Source: Alphaproteobacteria bacterium (GTDB taxonomy: Bacteria; Pseudomonadota; Alphaproteobacteria; Kiloniellales; JAKSDN01). Taken from it: a stretch of 7,358 nt of DNA. The DNA lies in assembly GCA_030598385.1 (NCBI GenBank), contig JAUVQB010000064.1, forward strand, positions 1-7,358, read 5' to 3'. The position numbers and the translations under genes are program-made. Shown here piece by piece: positions 1-6,567 of the stretch (the stretch's first letter is position 1; the number at the start of each line of letters is the position of its first letter). A model generated the notes under the pieces. It was not told the origin of the DNA and ran no database searches. It saw only the letters and a program-made list of their open reading frames with translations.

Positions 1-1
1 C

Positions 2-910
2 AGTGGACTGGCCGTCGAACTCACGGGCGGCAATCCTCACCAGCTCACTCTGATCGACACGGTCGCAAGCCACCACGAACATTGTGCGCCGCCGCCGCCG
101 GGGGCGACCCCTTTGGTCTCTCTCGTGAACACTCTGGGTCATGCCACCATAGAGATCCTCAAGGAAGCCCGCGACCTGATCAACTTCCTCGGCCTCACGG
201 TCATCGTCCTCCTGCGCTCCCTGGTCCGGCCGCGGACGATTCGGACCCATGCCCTGTTCACCCACATGGAGCAAGCCGGGCTCCATGCCCTGCCGATCGT
301 CGGCCTGATCTCTTTTTTGATCGGCGTGGTGCTGGCTTACCAGGGCGCCGATCAGCTGCAGAAGTTCGGCGCCGAGATCTTCACCGTGAACCTCGTCGGG
401 GTCGGCGTCCTGCGCGAGATGGCGATCCTGTTGACGGCAATCATCGTGGCTGGACGCTCCGGCTCGGCCTTCACGGCCCAGATCGGCACCATGAAGGTCA
501 ACGAGGAAATCGACGCCATGCGCACCATCGGCCTCGACCCCATGGAGGTTTTGGTGCTGCCGCGGGTGGTGGCGCTGGTTCTGGTGCTGCCGCTGCTCAC
601 CTTCTATGCCGACATCATGGGTTTGCTCGGCGGCGCGGTGATGGCCAATTGGGCGCTCGACATCTCGTTTTTCCAGTTCGCCCGGCAATTCAACGTGGGG
701 GTGCCGGTCTGGTCGTTCTGGGTCGGCATCATCAAGGCGCCGGTCTTCGCTTTCATCATCGCCGTCATCGGCTGCTATGAAGGCTTCAAGGTGTCGATCA
801 GCGCCGAATCCGTCGGCCAGCGGACCACCGCCGCCGTGGTCGAGGCGATCTTCCTGGTGATCGTGCTGGACGCCCTCTTCTCCATCATCTTTTCCATACT
901 GGGCATCTGA
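2..910 (+). CDS. mlaE: MlaE-type lipid ABC transporter permease, 5' end missing
   Basis: This is the inner-membrane permease of an Mla/MCE lipid transport complex, thought to move phospholipid between the inner membrane and the MCE protein. The frame is open to the left edge, so the start lies outside; 302 residues are visible. The first 37 or so (ending in a Pro-rich linker, CAPPPPGATP) look like the end of a STAS domain, as found fused to MlaE in many alphaproteobacteria; this is inference from a fragment. The rest is the classic MlaE core: hydrophobic segments near visible residues 98-117, 140-150, 183-215, 234-259 and 277-299, the conserved loop GRSGSAFTAQIG (about 151-162) and EIDAMRTIGLDP (about 169-180). 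A TTG at 113 could be called as a start, but the in-frame sequence upstream reads as protein and has no stop. Its TGA overlaps the ATG of the next gene by one base (TGATG), implying translational coupling. Confidence 0.93.
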   Translation, partial: SGLAVELTGGNPHQLTLIDTVASHHEHCAPPPPGATPLVSLVNTLGHATIEILKEARDLINFLGLTVIVLLRSLVRPRTIRTHALFTHMEQAGLHALPIVGLISFLIGVVLAYQGADQLQKFGAEIFTVNLVGVGVLREMAILLTAIIVAGRSGSAFTAQIGTMKVNEEIDAMRTIGLDPMEVLVLPRVVALVLVLPLLTFYADIMGLLGGAVMANWALDISFFQFARQFNVGVPVWSFWVGIIKAPVFAFIIAVIGCYEGFKVSISAESVGQRTTAAVVEAIFLVIVLDALFSIIFSILGI

Positions 911-1806
911 TGCAGACGGCCCCCGACCAGACGGCCCCCGACGGTCGGATACGCGCGGCGCCAGTTATCGAAGTGCGCGGCCTGCGCACCCAGTTCGGCC
1001 CGCAGGTCATCCACGACGGCCTCGATTTCCTGGTCGAACCCGGCGAGATCATGGGCGTGGTCGGCGGTTCGGGTTCGGGCAAATCGGTCCTGCTGCGGAC
1101 CATCATCGGCCTGATCAGGCCGGCCGCCGGGCGGATCACCGTGCTGGGTCGGGACACCGGGCGCCTCGCCGCGGCAGAGGCTCGGGCCATGCAGCGGCGC
1201 TGGGGCGTCTTGTTCCAGGACGGCGCCCTCTTCTCCTCGCTGACGGTCGAGCAGAACATCGAAGTGCCCCTCAAGGAACACACCCGCCTGAGGCCGCAAC
1301 TGCGCCGGCAGATCGCCGGCCTCAAAATCGGCCTGGTCGGCCTGCCGCCGGACTCGGCCAACAAGTACCCGGCCCAGCTTTCGGGCGGCATGCGCAAGCG
1401 CGCCGGGCTGGCCCGCGCCCTGGCGCTCGACCCCGAGATTCTGTTCTTGGACGAACCGACCGCCGGCCTCGATCCCATCGGGGCCAACAAGTTCGACGAG
1501 CTTGTCCAGGAGCTGTCCCGGGCGCTCGGACTCACGCTGGTCATGGTGACCCATGACCTTAACAGCCTACATGCCATCTGCCACCGGATTTCGGTGCTGA
1601 TCGACAAACGTGTTAAGGTCGGCACCATCGATGAGCTGATGCGGTTGCCCGATTCCTGGATCCAGGAATATTTCCGGGGTCCACGCGGGCGGGCGGCGCT
1701 GGCCAGCGACGAGCGGCGCTCCCAAGACAGGGGCGATCAGCCGGGGGGCATTGGGGATTCGGAGGCGGGCCCTTTGAACGCAGGCGGGGAGAGGGAGGAC
1801 GCCTGA
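910..1806 (+). CDS. mlaF: MlaF-type ABC transporter ATPase
   Basis: This is the cytoplasmic ATPase that powers the MlaE permease. All ABC motifs are present in 298 residues: Walker A GGSGSGKS (52-59), Q-loop Gln103, signature LSGGMRKR (157-164), Walker B ILFLDEP (177-183) with catalytic Glu182, D-loop AGLDP (185-189) and H-loop His215. The LSGGM signature is typical of MlaF/Ttg2A-type ATPases. The protein is somewhat longer than E. coli MlaF (about 270 residues). It starts with a repeated QTAPD-QTAPD leader and ends with a roughly 40-residue polar Arg/Gly/Asp-rich tail after EYFRGPRG that carries no motif I know. The ATG overlaps the mlaE stop and has no strong Shine-Dalgarno, so translation is probably coupled. 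A later start would lose only the repeated leader and cannot be excluded from sequence. Confidence 0.96.
   Translation: MQTAPDQTAPDGRIRAAPVIEVRGLRTQFGPQVIHDGLDFLVEPGEIMGVVGGSGSGKSVLLRTIIGLIRPAAGRITVLGRDTGRLAAAEARAMQRRWGVLFQDGALFSSLTVEQNIEVPLKEHTRLRPQLRRQIAGLKIGLVGLPPDSANKYPAQLSGGMRKRAGLARALALDPEILFLDEPTAGLDPIGANKFDELVQELSRALGLTLVMVTHDLNSLHAICHRISVLIDKRVKVGTIDELMRLPDSWIQEYFRGPRGRAALASDERRSQDRGDQPGGIGDSEAGPLNAGGEREDA
913..942 (+). repeat. Perfect 15-base tandem duplication at the start of mlaF
   Basis: The unit CAGACGGCCCCCGAC occurs twice with no mismatch (913-927 and 928-942), beginning right after the ATG. It encodes QTAPD twice (residues 2-6 and 7-11). It is in frame, so it lengthens the N-terminus without breaking the gene. 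The exact identity suggests a recent slippage duplication. Confidence 0.95.
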
Positions 1807-1809
1807 TCC

Positions 1810-2844
1810 ATGGAGACGCGCGCCAACTATGTCCTGGTCGGTAGTTTCGTCCTTTTGCTCCTGGCCGGCCTTGCGGCTTTCGTGCTGTGGTTTGCCAAAC
1901 TGCAGTTCGATACGGAGTTCGCGCGCTACGATGTCCACTTTACCGGCACTGTCACGGGCCTCAACGAGGGCAGCCCGGTGCGCTTTAGCGGCGTGCGCGT
2001 CGGCGAGGCCATCGAAGTCCGGCTTGATCCCGACGCCCCCAGCCAAGTCATCGTGACCATCGAGGTCGACGCCGCCACGCCGGTCCGTCAGGACACCCGC
2101 GCCAGCCTCGAGATCGAAGGGCTGACCGGCGCCCGCTATGTTCTGTTGAAGGGCGGTTCTCCCGACTCCGAACCGATCGCTCCGGAACCGGGCCAGAAGC
2201 ACGCCATGATCCCCTCCGAGACCTCCGGCCTGCAACAGGTGCTCGAAGGCGCGCCGGAGCTGCTGGCCAGCGCCAACATCCTGATGGCCCAGGCCACCGC
2301 GTTCCTCAGCGCGGAAAACCGAGTCAACCTCGAGGCCACGCTCGCGAACCTCAGCGCGCTGACCGGCGTTCTGGCCGAACGCGGTGACGACATCGGCCTG
2401 TTGATCGATCAGACCGGCGAGACCATGGCCTCGCTCAATCGCACCGCAGCCACCTTCGAGTTGCTGATCGCTCAGGTCCGCGAAGATAGCCGCCGGCTCG
2501 CCGACCGCGCCGACGACGCCGTCACGGCCGTGGAACAACTGACCGCATCCCTCGAACACTCAGTTGGCAGCAGCGCCGCGGCCCTCCAGGATCTGCTGGA
2601 CGAGATGCGCGCCTCGGCCGAAGCCTTCACCGAGATGACGGGCGAAATCCAGGCCATGGTTGCGGAAAACCGCGAGCCCTTCCGCGACTTCACCGTCGGC
2701 GGTCTTTACGAGCTCAACACGCTGTTGATCGAAGCCCGCGCGCTCCTGACCGGGCTCAACAGGGTGACCACCGAAGTGGAGCGCGACCCCGCCCGGTTCC
2801 TATTCGGAGATCAACAGACAGGCTATGAAGCAGGAAAGCCTTAA
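1810..2844 (+). CDS. mlaD: MlaD-type MCE-domain protein with long helical tail
   Basis: This is a membrane-anchored periplasmic lipid-binding MCE protein, expected to form a hexameric ring on MlaE. The 344 residues show one N-terminal membrane segment (about 8-28), a single MCE domain (about 38-115, with GLNEGSPVRFSGVRVGEA at 50-67 and LTGARYVLLKGG at 105-116) and then about 180 residues of Ala/Leu/Glu-rich sequence predicted to be helical (about 140-320). It ends in the ERDPARFLFGD motif common at the end of long MCE proteins. E. coli MlaD has about 183 residues, so the extension is large and could form a helical tunnel or needle reaching across the periplasm, as for longer MCE proteins; that is inference. 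The start lies 3 bases after the mlaF stop, with a GGAGG (1794-1798) 11 bases upstream. The 3' end overlaps the lipoprotein gene by 20 bases. Confidence 0.95.
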   Translation: METRANYVLVGSFVLLLLAGLAAFVLWFAKLQFDTEFARYDVHFTGTVTGLNEGSPVRFSGVRVGEAIEVRLDPDAPSQVIVTIEVDAATPVRQDTRASLEIEGLTGARYVLLKGGSPDSEPIAPEPGQKHAMIPSETSGLQQVLEGAPELLASANILMAQATAFLSAENRVNLEATLANLSALTGVLAERGDDIGLLIDQTGETMASLNRTAATFELLIAQVREDSRRLADRADDAVTAVEQLTASLEHSVGSSAAALQDLLDEMRASAEAFTEMTGEIQAMVAENREPFRDFTVGGLYELNTLLIEARALLTGLNRVTTEVERDPARFLFGDQQTGYEAGKP

Positions 2845-3484
2845 CGCCTCGCGACGCCGCGCGCTGATCGCCTCGGCCCTGATGCTGCCGCTCGCGCTGA
2901 CACTGGCAGGCTGCGAGTTGGCGGTGCCCGGTCAGGGCCCGCCGCCCGCGCTCTATCGGCTGACGCCGAAAAGCACCTTCAGCGAGGGCCTGCCCGTCGT
3001 CGATTGGCAATTGGTCCTGGAGGCCCCGGTCGCGGATGCCGGCCTCAACACCACCCGCGTGGCCTTGCAGATGTCCCCGACGCAGCTGGAATATTATGCC
3101 CTCGCGAGCTGGACGGACCGGGCGCCCTTGATGGTTCAGACCCTGATGGTCGAATCCTTCGAGAATTCCAGGTACATCGTGGCGGTCGGGCGAGAATCGG
3201 TGGGTCTGCGCGCCGATTACATCCTCAAGTCGGAGCTGCGCGAGTTTCAAGCCGAATACTTCCACGGCGCCCTGCCCAGCGTGCGGGTCGCCATCAATGC
3301 CAAACTGGTGAAATTGCCGCGGCGGACCATCATCGGCTCCGAAAGCTTCGAGGCCGTAGCCCCGGCCAAGGCGGACACCTTGAGCGACATCATAACCGCC
3401 TATGACGAGGCCCTCGGGAGTGTTCTGAAAGATTTGGTGGAATGGACACTGACAACAGGCCAAGATGCCTTCAGCGACGGTTAG
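2825..3484 (+). CDS. ABC-type transport auxiliary lipoprotein (PqiC/YmbA-like)
   Basis: This is a predicted lipoprotein of the ABC_trans_aux (PF03886) family, which partners MCE transporters. In E. coli PqiC of this family works with PqiB at the outer membrane. The N-terminus has a positive region (RRR at 10-12), a hydrophobic stretch (13-27) and the lipobox LAGC with lipidated Cys30. The residue after Cys is Glu, not Asp, so outer-membrane sorting by Lol is plausible. Family-like features are YRLTP (44-48), the strand pattern around LEYYALASWTDRAPLMVQ (88-105) and ADYILKSELREFQAEY (130-145). The 219-residue length suits the family. The ATG lies inside the end of mlaD, and the next Met (residue 20) would destroy the signal peptide, so this start is favoured. 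No MlaC gene is seen in the window; this lipoprotein may fill the outer-membrane side of the pathway. Confidence 0.9.
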   Translation: MKQESLNASRRRALIASALMLPLALTLAGCELAVPGQGPPPALYRLTPKSTFSEGLPVVDWQLVLEAPVADAGLNTTRVALQMSPTQLEYYALASWTDRAPLMVQTLMVESFENSRYIVAVGRESVGLRADYILKSELREFQAEYFHGALPSVRVAINAKLVKLPRRTIIGSESFEAVAPAKADTLSDIITAYDEALGSVLKDLVEWTLTTGQDAFSDG

Positions 3485-3599
3485 AACGGATTCGGGCCAA
3501 AATCGGCGGCTTGCCTGATATGGCCGAGCCGTTGCAAAATCATGACTACGGCATCGAGGCAATTAAGACCAGACCAGCAGCACCAAAGGACGCCGCCTC
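3485..3599 (+). other. Intergenic gap between the Mla operon and the coiled-coil gene
   Basis: These 115 bases are more AT-rich than the surrounding genes, particularly 3532-3567. I see no convincing -35/-10 pair. A weak bulged hairpin (CGGCGGC at 3504-3510 against GCC and GCCG at 3523-3531) has no T-tract after it. Read-through from the operon or a separate promoter are both possible. Confidence 0.5.
3585..3590 (+). promoter_or_regulatory. Ribosome binding site for the coiled-coil gene
   Basis: AAAGGA lies 9 bases before the ATG at 3600. It supports this start over others and shows that the gene is translated independently of the Mla operon. Confidence 0.7.
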
Positions 3600-4643
3600 A
3601 TGAGCGAAATTTCGGACCTCAAACAGCGCGTGGACGCGGTCGGCGAGAAATTCGGCCGGCTAGCCGAGCAGGAAAGCAGCTATGGAGAACGGCTGACCGG
3701 CCTCCTCAGCTCCGTGGAAGAAGGCTTCGCCCGTAGCCAGCGGGAAACCAAGAAACTCAAGAGTGACCTCGAGGGCTCCCAAGACGAAGTCAAGAAACTG
3801 ACCGGCCAGATCGATGCCGCCACGCTAGCGGCGCAGCAGCGCAACAGTGAGCTCGACGGCGTCAAAGAGGAACGGGAGAAGCTCTCGGGTGAGCTCGACG
3901 GCGTCAAAGAGGAGCGGGAGAAACTTTTCGGCGAGCTGGCCGGCGCCAGGGACGAAAGCAAGCAATTACGCGGCATGCTGCAGACCTTGCTAGAGGCTGT
4001 CGAGGTCGGCGGAAACCTCGACATTGGCGAGGCCATGCGCAACCTCGAGTCCCGTATCGACCGGATTGTCATCTCCACCAACGGCGGCCTCGACGCCGAG
4101 CCGGCGGCCGCCCCTAAAGAACCCGCGGTCGCGCCTGAAAAGCCGGCGATCGGGGACCCGGAGGCCGACACACCGGAGCCGGTTGAGGCGGAGCCGGCCG
4201 AGACGAAGGTCAGCGAGGCCGAGGCCGAGAGCACGGAAGACAACGCCTTGGTGCTCACGTCCGGCACGGAACCGGCGGCCGAACCCGAGCCTGCGGCCCC
4301 CGCGGAGACGGACCAGGATGGGGCTGTCGCCGCCAGCGCGACAGAGCCGCAAACGCCAGCCGAGCCCGAGGAACCAAAAGAAGCAAAGAAGACCGACGCG
4401 CCGGACGACGAGGCGGCCGAACCGCCCAGCGATGACGACCTTTCGGCCGTAAACAAAATCATCCAGCGTATTAGCCTCTTGACCGGTGAATTCGTCGAGC
4501 CGTCGGAAAATAAACCGAGCGCAGCCGAGGACAAGCCTATCCCGTCTCTGAAGGTCGGCAACGGTGCGGACGACGCCCCCGAGGCCGGGGCGCGCAAAGG
4601 CAAGGCCTCGTCCAAGGGCGAATCCGCCGCCAAGACCACTTAG
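3600..4643 (+). CDS. Coiled-coil, acidic Ala/Glu/Pro-rich protein of unknown function
   Basis: I do not recognise this 347-residue protein. It has no signal peptide or membrane segment, so it is probably cytoplasmic. Residues 1-160 are charged and rich in heptad-like Leu/Lys/Glu patterns, consistent with a coiled coil. They include a 14-residue repeat (ELDGVKEEREKLSG, 84-97; near-identical copy 98-111; a degenerate third 112-125). Residues 126-160 (LQTLLEAVE..., then MRNLESRIDRIVIS) look like a short helical, possibly structured end. Residues 163-280 are low-complexity Ala/Glu/Pro and probably disordered. A more ordered, hydrophobic segment, DLSAVNKIIQRISLLTGEFV (280-299), follows, then a Lys/Ser/Ala-rich tail. 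Coding is supported by a good ribosome binding site and a sensible protein composition. It may be a structural or adaptor protein. Its position next to the Mla operon is suggestive but proves no link. Confidence 0.85.
   Translation: MSEISDLKQRVDAVGEKFGRLAEQESSYGERLTGLLSSVEEGFARSQRETKKLKSDLEGSQDEVKKLTGQIDAATLAAQQRNSELDGVKEEREKLSGELDGVKEEREKLFGELAGARDESKQLRGMLQTLLEAVEVGGNLDIGEAMRNLESRIDRIVISTNGGLDAEPAAAPKEPAVAPEKPAIGDPEADTPEPVEAEPAETKVSEAEAESTEDNALVLTSGTEPAAEPEPAAPAETDQDGAVAASATEPQTPAEPEEPKEAKKTDAPDDEAAEPPSDDDLSAVNKIIQRISLLTGEFVEPSENKPSAAEDKPIPSLKVGNGADDAPEAGARKGKASSKGESAAKTT
3849..3974 (+). repeat. 42-base tandem repeat, three units, inside the coiled-coil gene
   Basis: Units at 3849-3890 and 3891-3932 match at 36 of 42 bases by hand count, with the first 23 bases identical. 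A third unit at 3933-3974 keeps the period and the GEL/ELxG frame but has diverged. The period of 14 codons equals two heptads, so gain or loss of a unit keeps the coiled-coil register. Confidence 0.9.
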
Positions 4644-5089
4644 GGCGGCCCGCGCCCGCCGATCCAGACCAACTCCAGGGCGTGAGCCAAGCTCTCTGCA
4701 TCGAGATCGCGCCCGAGTCGCAGCAAATGGGCCGGGCAACGCGTGCAGTCGCTGCTGCCGAAACCGGCGAGCGGCACCTCGGCGCCCGGTTGCCGGCCAA
4801 GGCCTTCGACAAGCGCGCATTCCTGGCCGCCGGGCGCCAGCCCAAGGGCGAAGATCCGGCCGGCCGCGGTCAAATGATCGACGTGCCAATGCACGGCCTT
4901 CTCGCGTTTCAGGTGACGGCGCAGCCGGGACCTCAGGCCGCCGGGGCCATAGGCACTGCCGCAGTAGGCGTAACGGCCCGCCTCGAGGGTTCGAGCGCCG
5001 AGCGAGGTTGCCCGTAGCGACAGCGTCTTCTCTAGCTCGATGAAGAGCACATAGGCGCCGGGCGCCGCGGTGAGGCCGGTCTCGCCCAT
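4640..5089 (-). CDS. DUF123 / GIY-YIG-like nuclease family protein
   Basis: This 149-residue protein fits the DUF123 family (PF01986, COG1833, Uri superfamily), distantly related to GIY-YIG endonucleases. Visible family features are GAYVLFIEL (11-19), GRYAYCGSAYGPGG (38-51) as the GIY-YIG-like part, the basic stretch RSRLRRHLKR (53-62), HWHVDHL (67-73), Glu90-Cys91 and GFGSSDC (109-115). Cys115, Cys118 and His121, perhaps with Cys91 or His67/His69, could make a metal site; that is inference. The biological role of the family is not well settled. The ATG is the first in frame after a stop 15 bases upstream. An AAGGGA (complement of 5101-5106) sits 11 bases before it and overlaps the stop of the upstream oxidoreductase gene. 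The 15-base gap suggests co-transcription. Its TAA overlaps the TAG of the opposing coiled-coil gene. A longer overlapping frame on the same strand (3990-5156) is Arg-rich shadow sequence. Confidence 0.88.
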   Translation of the reverse strand: MGETGLTAAPGAYVLFIELEKTLSLRATSLGARTLEAGRYAYCGSAYGPGGLRSRLRRHLKREKAVHWHVDHLTAAGRIFALGLAPGGQECALVEGLGRQPGAEVPLAGFGSSDCTRCPAHLLRLGRDLDAESLAHALELVWIGGRGPP

Positions 5090-5104
5090 GGCCGCCGCCG
5101 TCCC

Positions 5105-6403
5105 TTAGCGGAAGCGGTCGAGCCGGTCGAGCCAGGCGCCGGTCAGCAAATGCCACGAGACGCCGACCTGACGCAGCCCATGGAGCGGTATTGGGCGCAG
5201 CTCCTCGACTTCCATGTCCGGGTCTTCGCCAAGAACGGCCAGCGCCAGCTGCTTGCCCATCATGGTGGCCATGGCGACGCCGCGTCCGTTATAGCCGAGG
5301 CCGGCGAAGGCGCCGGGCGCCAGGCGTATGAGCCGCGGCGTGTGCTCCCTGGTCACGGCGACGTAGCCGCCCCAGCTGAAGTCCCAACGGATGTCGGCCA
5401 ACTGCGGATAGAGTCGGCGCGCCTCCGCCTTCAAGTGCCTTATCGGCCGCCGACCGTCATGGTCGACGCTGTCGAACAGCTTGCCGCGCCCGCCGAACAC
5501 GAAGCGGTCGTCCCGATCCATGCGGAAGTAGAACAGCACCCGCCGGGTCTCGGAGACCGCGTGGCGCCCCGGCAGGATGCTACGCGCCAGGTTTTGACCG
5601 AGCGGCCGGCTGGCGACGATGAAGCTGGGCACCGGGACGACCGTCTCCTTCAGGCCGGGCCAGAGGTCGTCGGTATAGCCGTTGGTCCCGAACACCAGCT
5701 GTTCCGCCGAGACCTGGCCCTCGGGCGTCGTGATCCGCCAGCCGGCCCCATGCCGCGCCACCCCGGTCGCCGGCGACCCGCCATGCAGCTCGGCGCCCAG
5801 CCCCGCCGCTGCCTTGGCCAGGCCGCGGGCATAGCTGAGCGGCTGGAGATTGCCGCCGCGCGCGTCCCTCATACCGCCATCGTATTTGTCCGTGCCGATC
5901 AAGGCCGCGAGCGCGTTACGGTCCAGCAGCTCGATCTCCGCGCCGTAGGCGGACCACTCCCGGGCCCAGTTCTCCTGCTTCTTCCGGCCGTGGCCGCCAT
6001 AGGCCGCTTGTAGGAAGCCGGGGCGCAGCGCGTCGCAGGTGATCTCGAAGCGCTCGATCAGCTCGAACACCAGATCGCAGGTCCCATGGGCCATGCGCGC
6101 CACCCGCTCGCCGCGCTCAGCGCCGTAGCGCGCCTTGATCTCCGAGGGCAGCACCTTCCAGCCGGGGTTGACCTGGCCGCCGTTGCGCCCCGAAGCGCCC
6201 CAGCCCGGCTCGGCCGTCTCCAATAGGACGACCCGCTTGCCCGCCTCGGCCAAATGGAGCGCCGCCGAGAGGCCGGTGAAGCCGCCGCCGATGACGGCGA
6301 CATCCGCCTCCGCCGGGCCGACGAGCCGGGGCGCGGGCGGGCCGGGCTCCGCCGTCGCGGCCCACAGGCTGGGCGGCAGGTCGGGGGATGTCTGTGGCGC
6401 CAT
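5105..6403 (-). CDS. FAD-dependent oxidoreductase, DAO family (PuuB/OrdL-like)
   Basis: This is a flavin amine oxidoreductase of the DAO superfamily, most like gamma-glutamylputrescine oxidases (COG0665). Such enzymes oxidise a primary or secondary amine with FAD and pass electrons to oxygen, giving an aldehyde or imine and H2O2. The 432 residues match PuuB in length (about 426). The dinucleotide-binding motif VIGGGFTGLSAALHLAEAG spans 37-55, with the ribose-binding Glu62 at the end of the second strand. GASGRNGGQVNPG follows (69-81), and a C-terminal FAD-contacting motif GLGYNGRGVAMATMMGKQLA spans 368-387. No signal peptide is seen; the N-terminal Pro-rich leader and LPPSLWAATA are typical of this subgroup. 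The substrate cannot be told from sequence, and no polyamine genes are visible nearby. An AGAGG lies 8 bases before the ATG, supporting the start. Confidence 0.92.
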   Translation of the reverse strand: MAPQTSPDLPPSLWAATAEPGPPAPRLVGPAEADVAVIGGGFTGLSAALHLAEAGKRVVLLETAEPGWGASGRNGGQVNPGWKVLPSEIKARYGAERGERVARMAHGTCDLVFELIERFEITCDALRPGFLQAAYGGHGRKKQENWAREWSAYGAEIELLDRNALAALIGTDKYDGGMRDARGGNLQPLSYARGLAKAAAGLGAELHGGSPATGVARHGAGWRITTPEGQVSAEQLVFGTNGYTDDLWPGLKETVVPVPSFIVASRPLGQNLARSILPGRHAVSETRRVLFYFRMDRDDRFVFGGRGKLFDSVDHDGRRPIRHLKAEARRLYPQLADIRWDFSWGGYVAVTREHTPRLIRLAPGAFAGLGYNGRGVAMATMMGKQLALAVLGEDPDMEVEELRPIPLHGLRQVGVSWHLLTGAWLDRLDRFR

Positions 6404-6411
6404 GGCGAGAG

Positions 6412-6416
6412 CCTCT
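6412..6416 (-). promoter_or_regulatory. Ribosome binding site for the FAD oxidoreductase
   Basis: The complement reads AGAGG, 8 bases upstream of the ATG at 6403. No clear promoter boxes were found further upstream. Confidence 0.55.
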
Positions 6417-6567
6417 GGGATTGTCTTAGGCCGGCTTCACTTCTAACCGACCCGGCGCGAACCCGCGAGGTTCTGTTGGAGAAATCTTCACCTCGCCTTG
6501 GGAGCATGGCGGCCAGGGTCGCCAAGCCCCCCTGTCCACGAAATATCGCGAGCAAGAACAGGCCCAA

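Noticed and set aside
82..780. A 232-residue plus-strand frame overlapping mlaE
   Set aside because: It is rich in Arg, Gly, His and Pro with no family motif, and the overlapping frame is a clear MlaE. It is a shadow of GC-rich coding DNA.
775..2559. Long minus-strand frames opposite mlaF and mlaD (775-1554, 885-1628, 1567-2559)
   Set aside because: They lie antisense to genes with full motifs, have no recognisable domains, and their open length is explained by high GC at third positions.
3504..3531. Hairpin after the lipoprotein gene as a rho-independent terminator
   Set aside because: The stem is short with a two-base bulge and a 12-base loop, and no T-run follows.
2756..3562. 268-residue minus-strand frame opposite the lipoprotein
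   Set aside because: Composition is Gly/Arg/His/Gln-rich with no motif, and the plus-strand frame has a lipobox and family features.
5114..5134. Short direct repeat CGGTCGAGC twice at the end of the oxidoreductase gene
   Set aside because: It encodes the Leu-Asp-Arg repetition of the C-terminus (WLDRLDRFR), is only 9 bases per unit, and carries no further signal.
3680..5156. Minus-strand frames opposite the coiled-coil gene and over the DUF123 gene (3680-4639, 3990-5156)
   Set aside because: The first is a Ser/Ala-rich mirror of the acidic coding strand. The second is Arg-rich and competes with a recognisable DUF123 protein in another frame.
6426..6446. TTAG...CTAA inverted pair upstream of the oxidoreductase as an operator
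   Set aside because: Arms of only four bases with a 13-base spacer are expected by chance.
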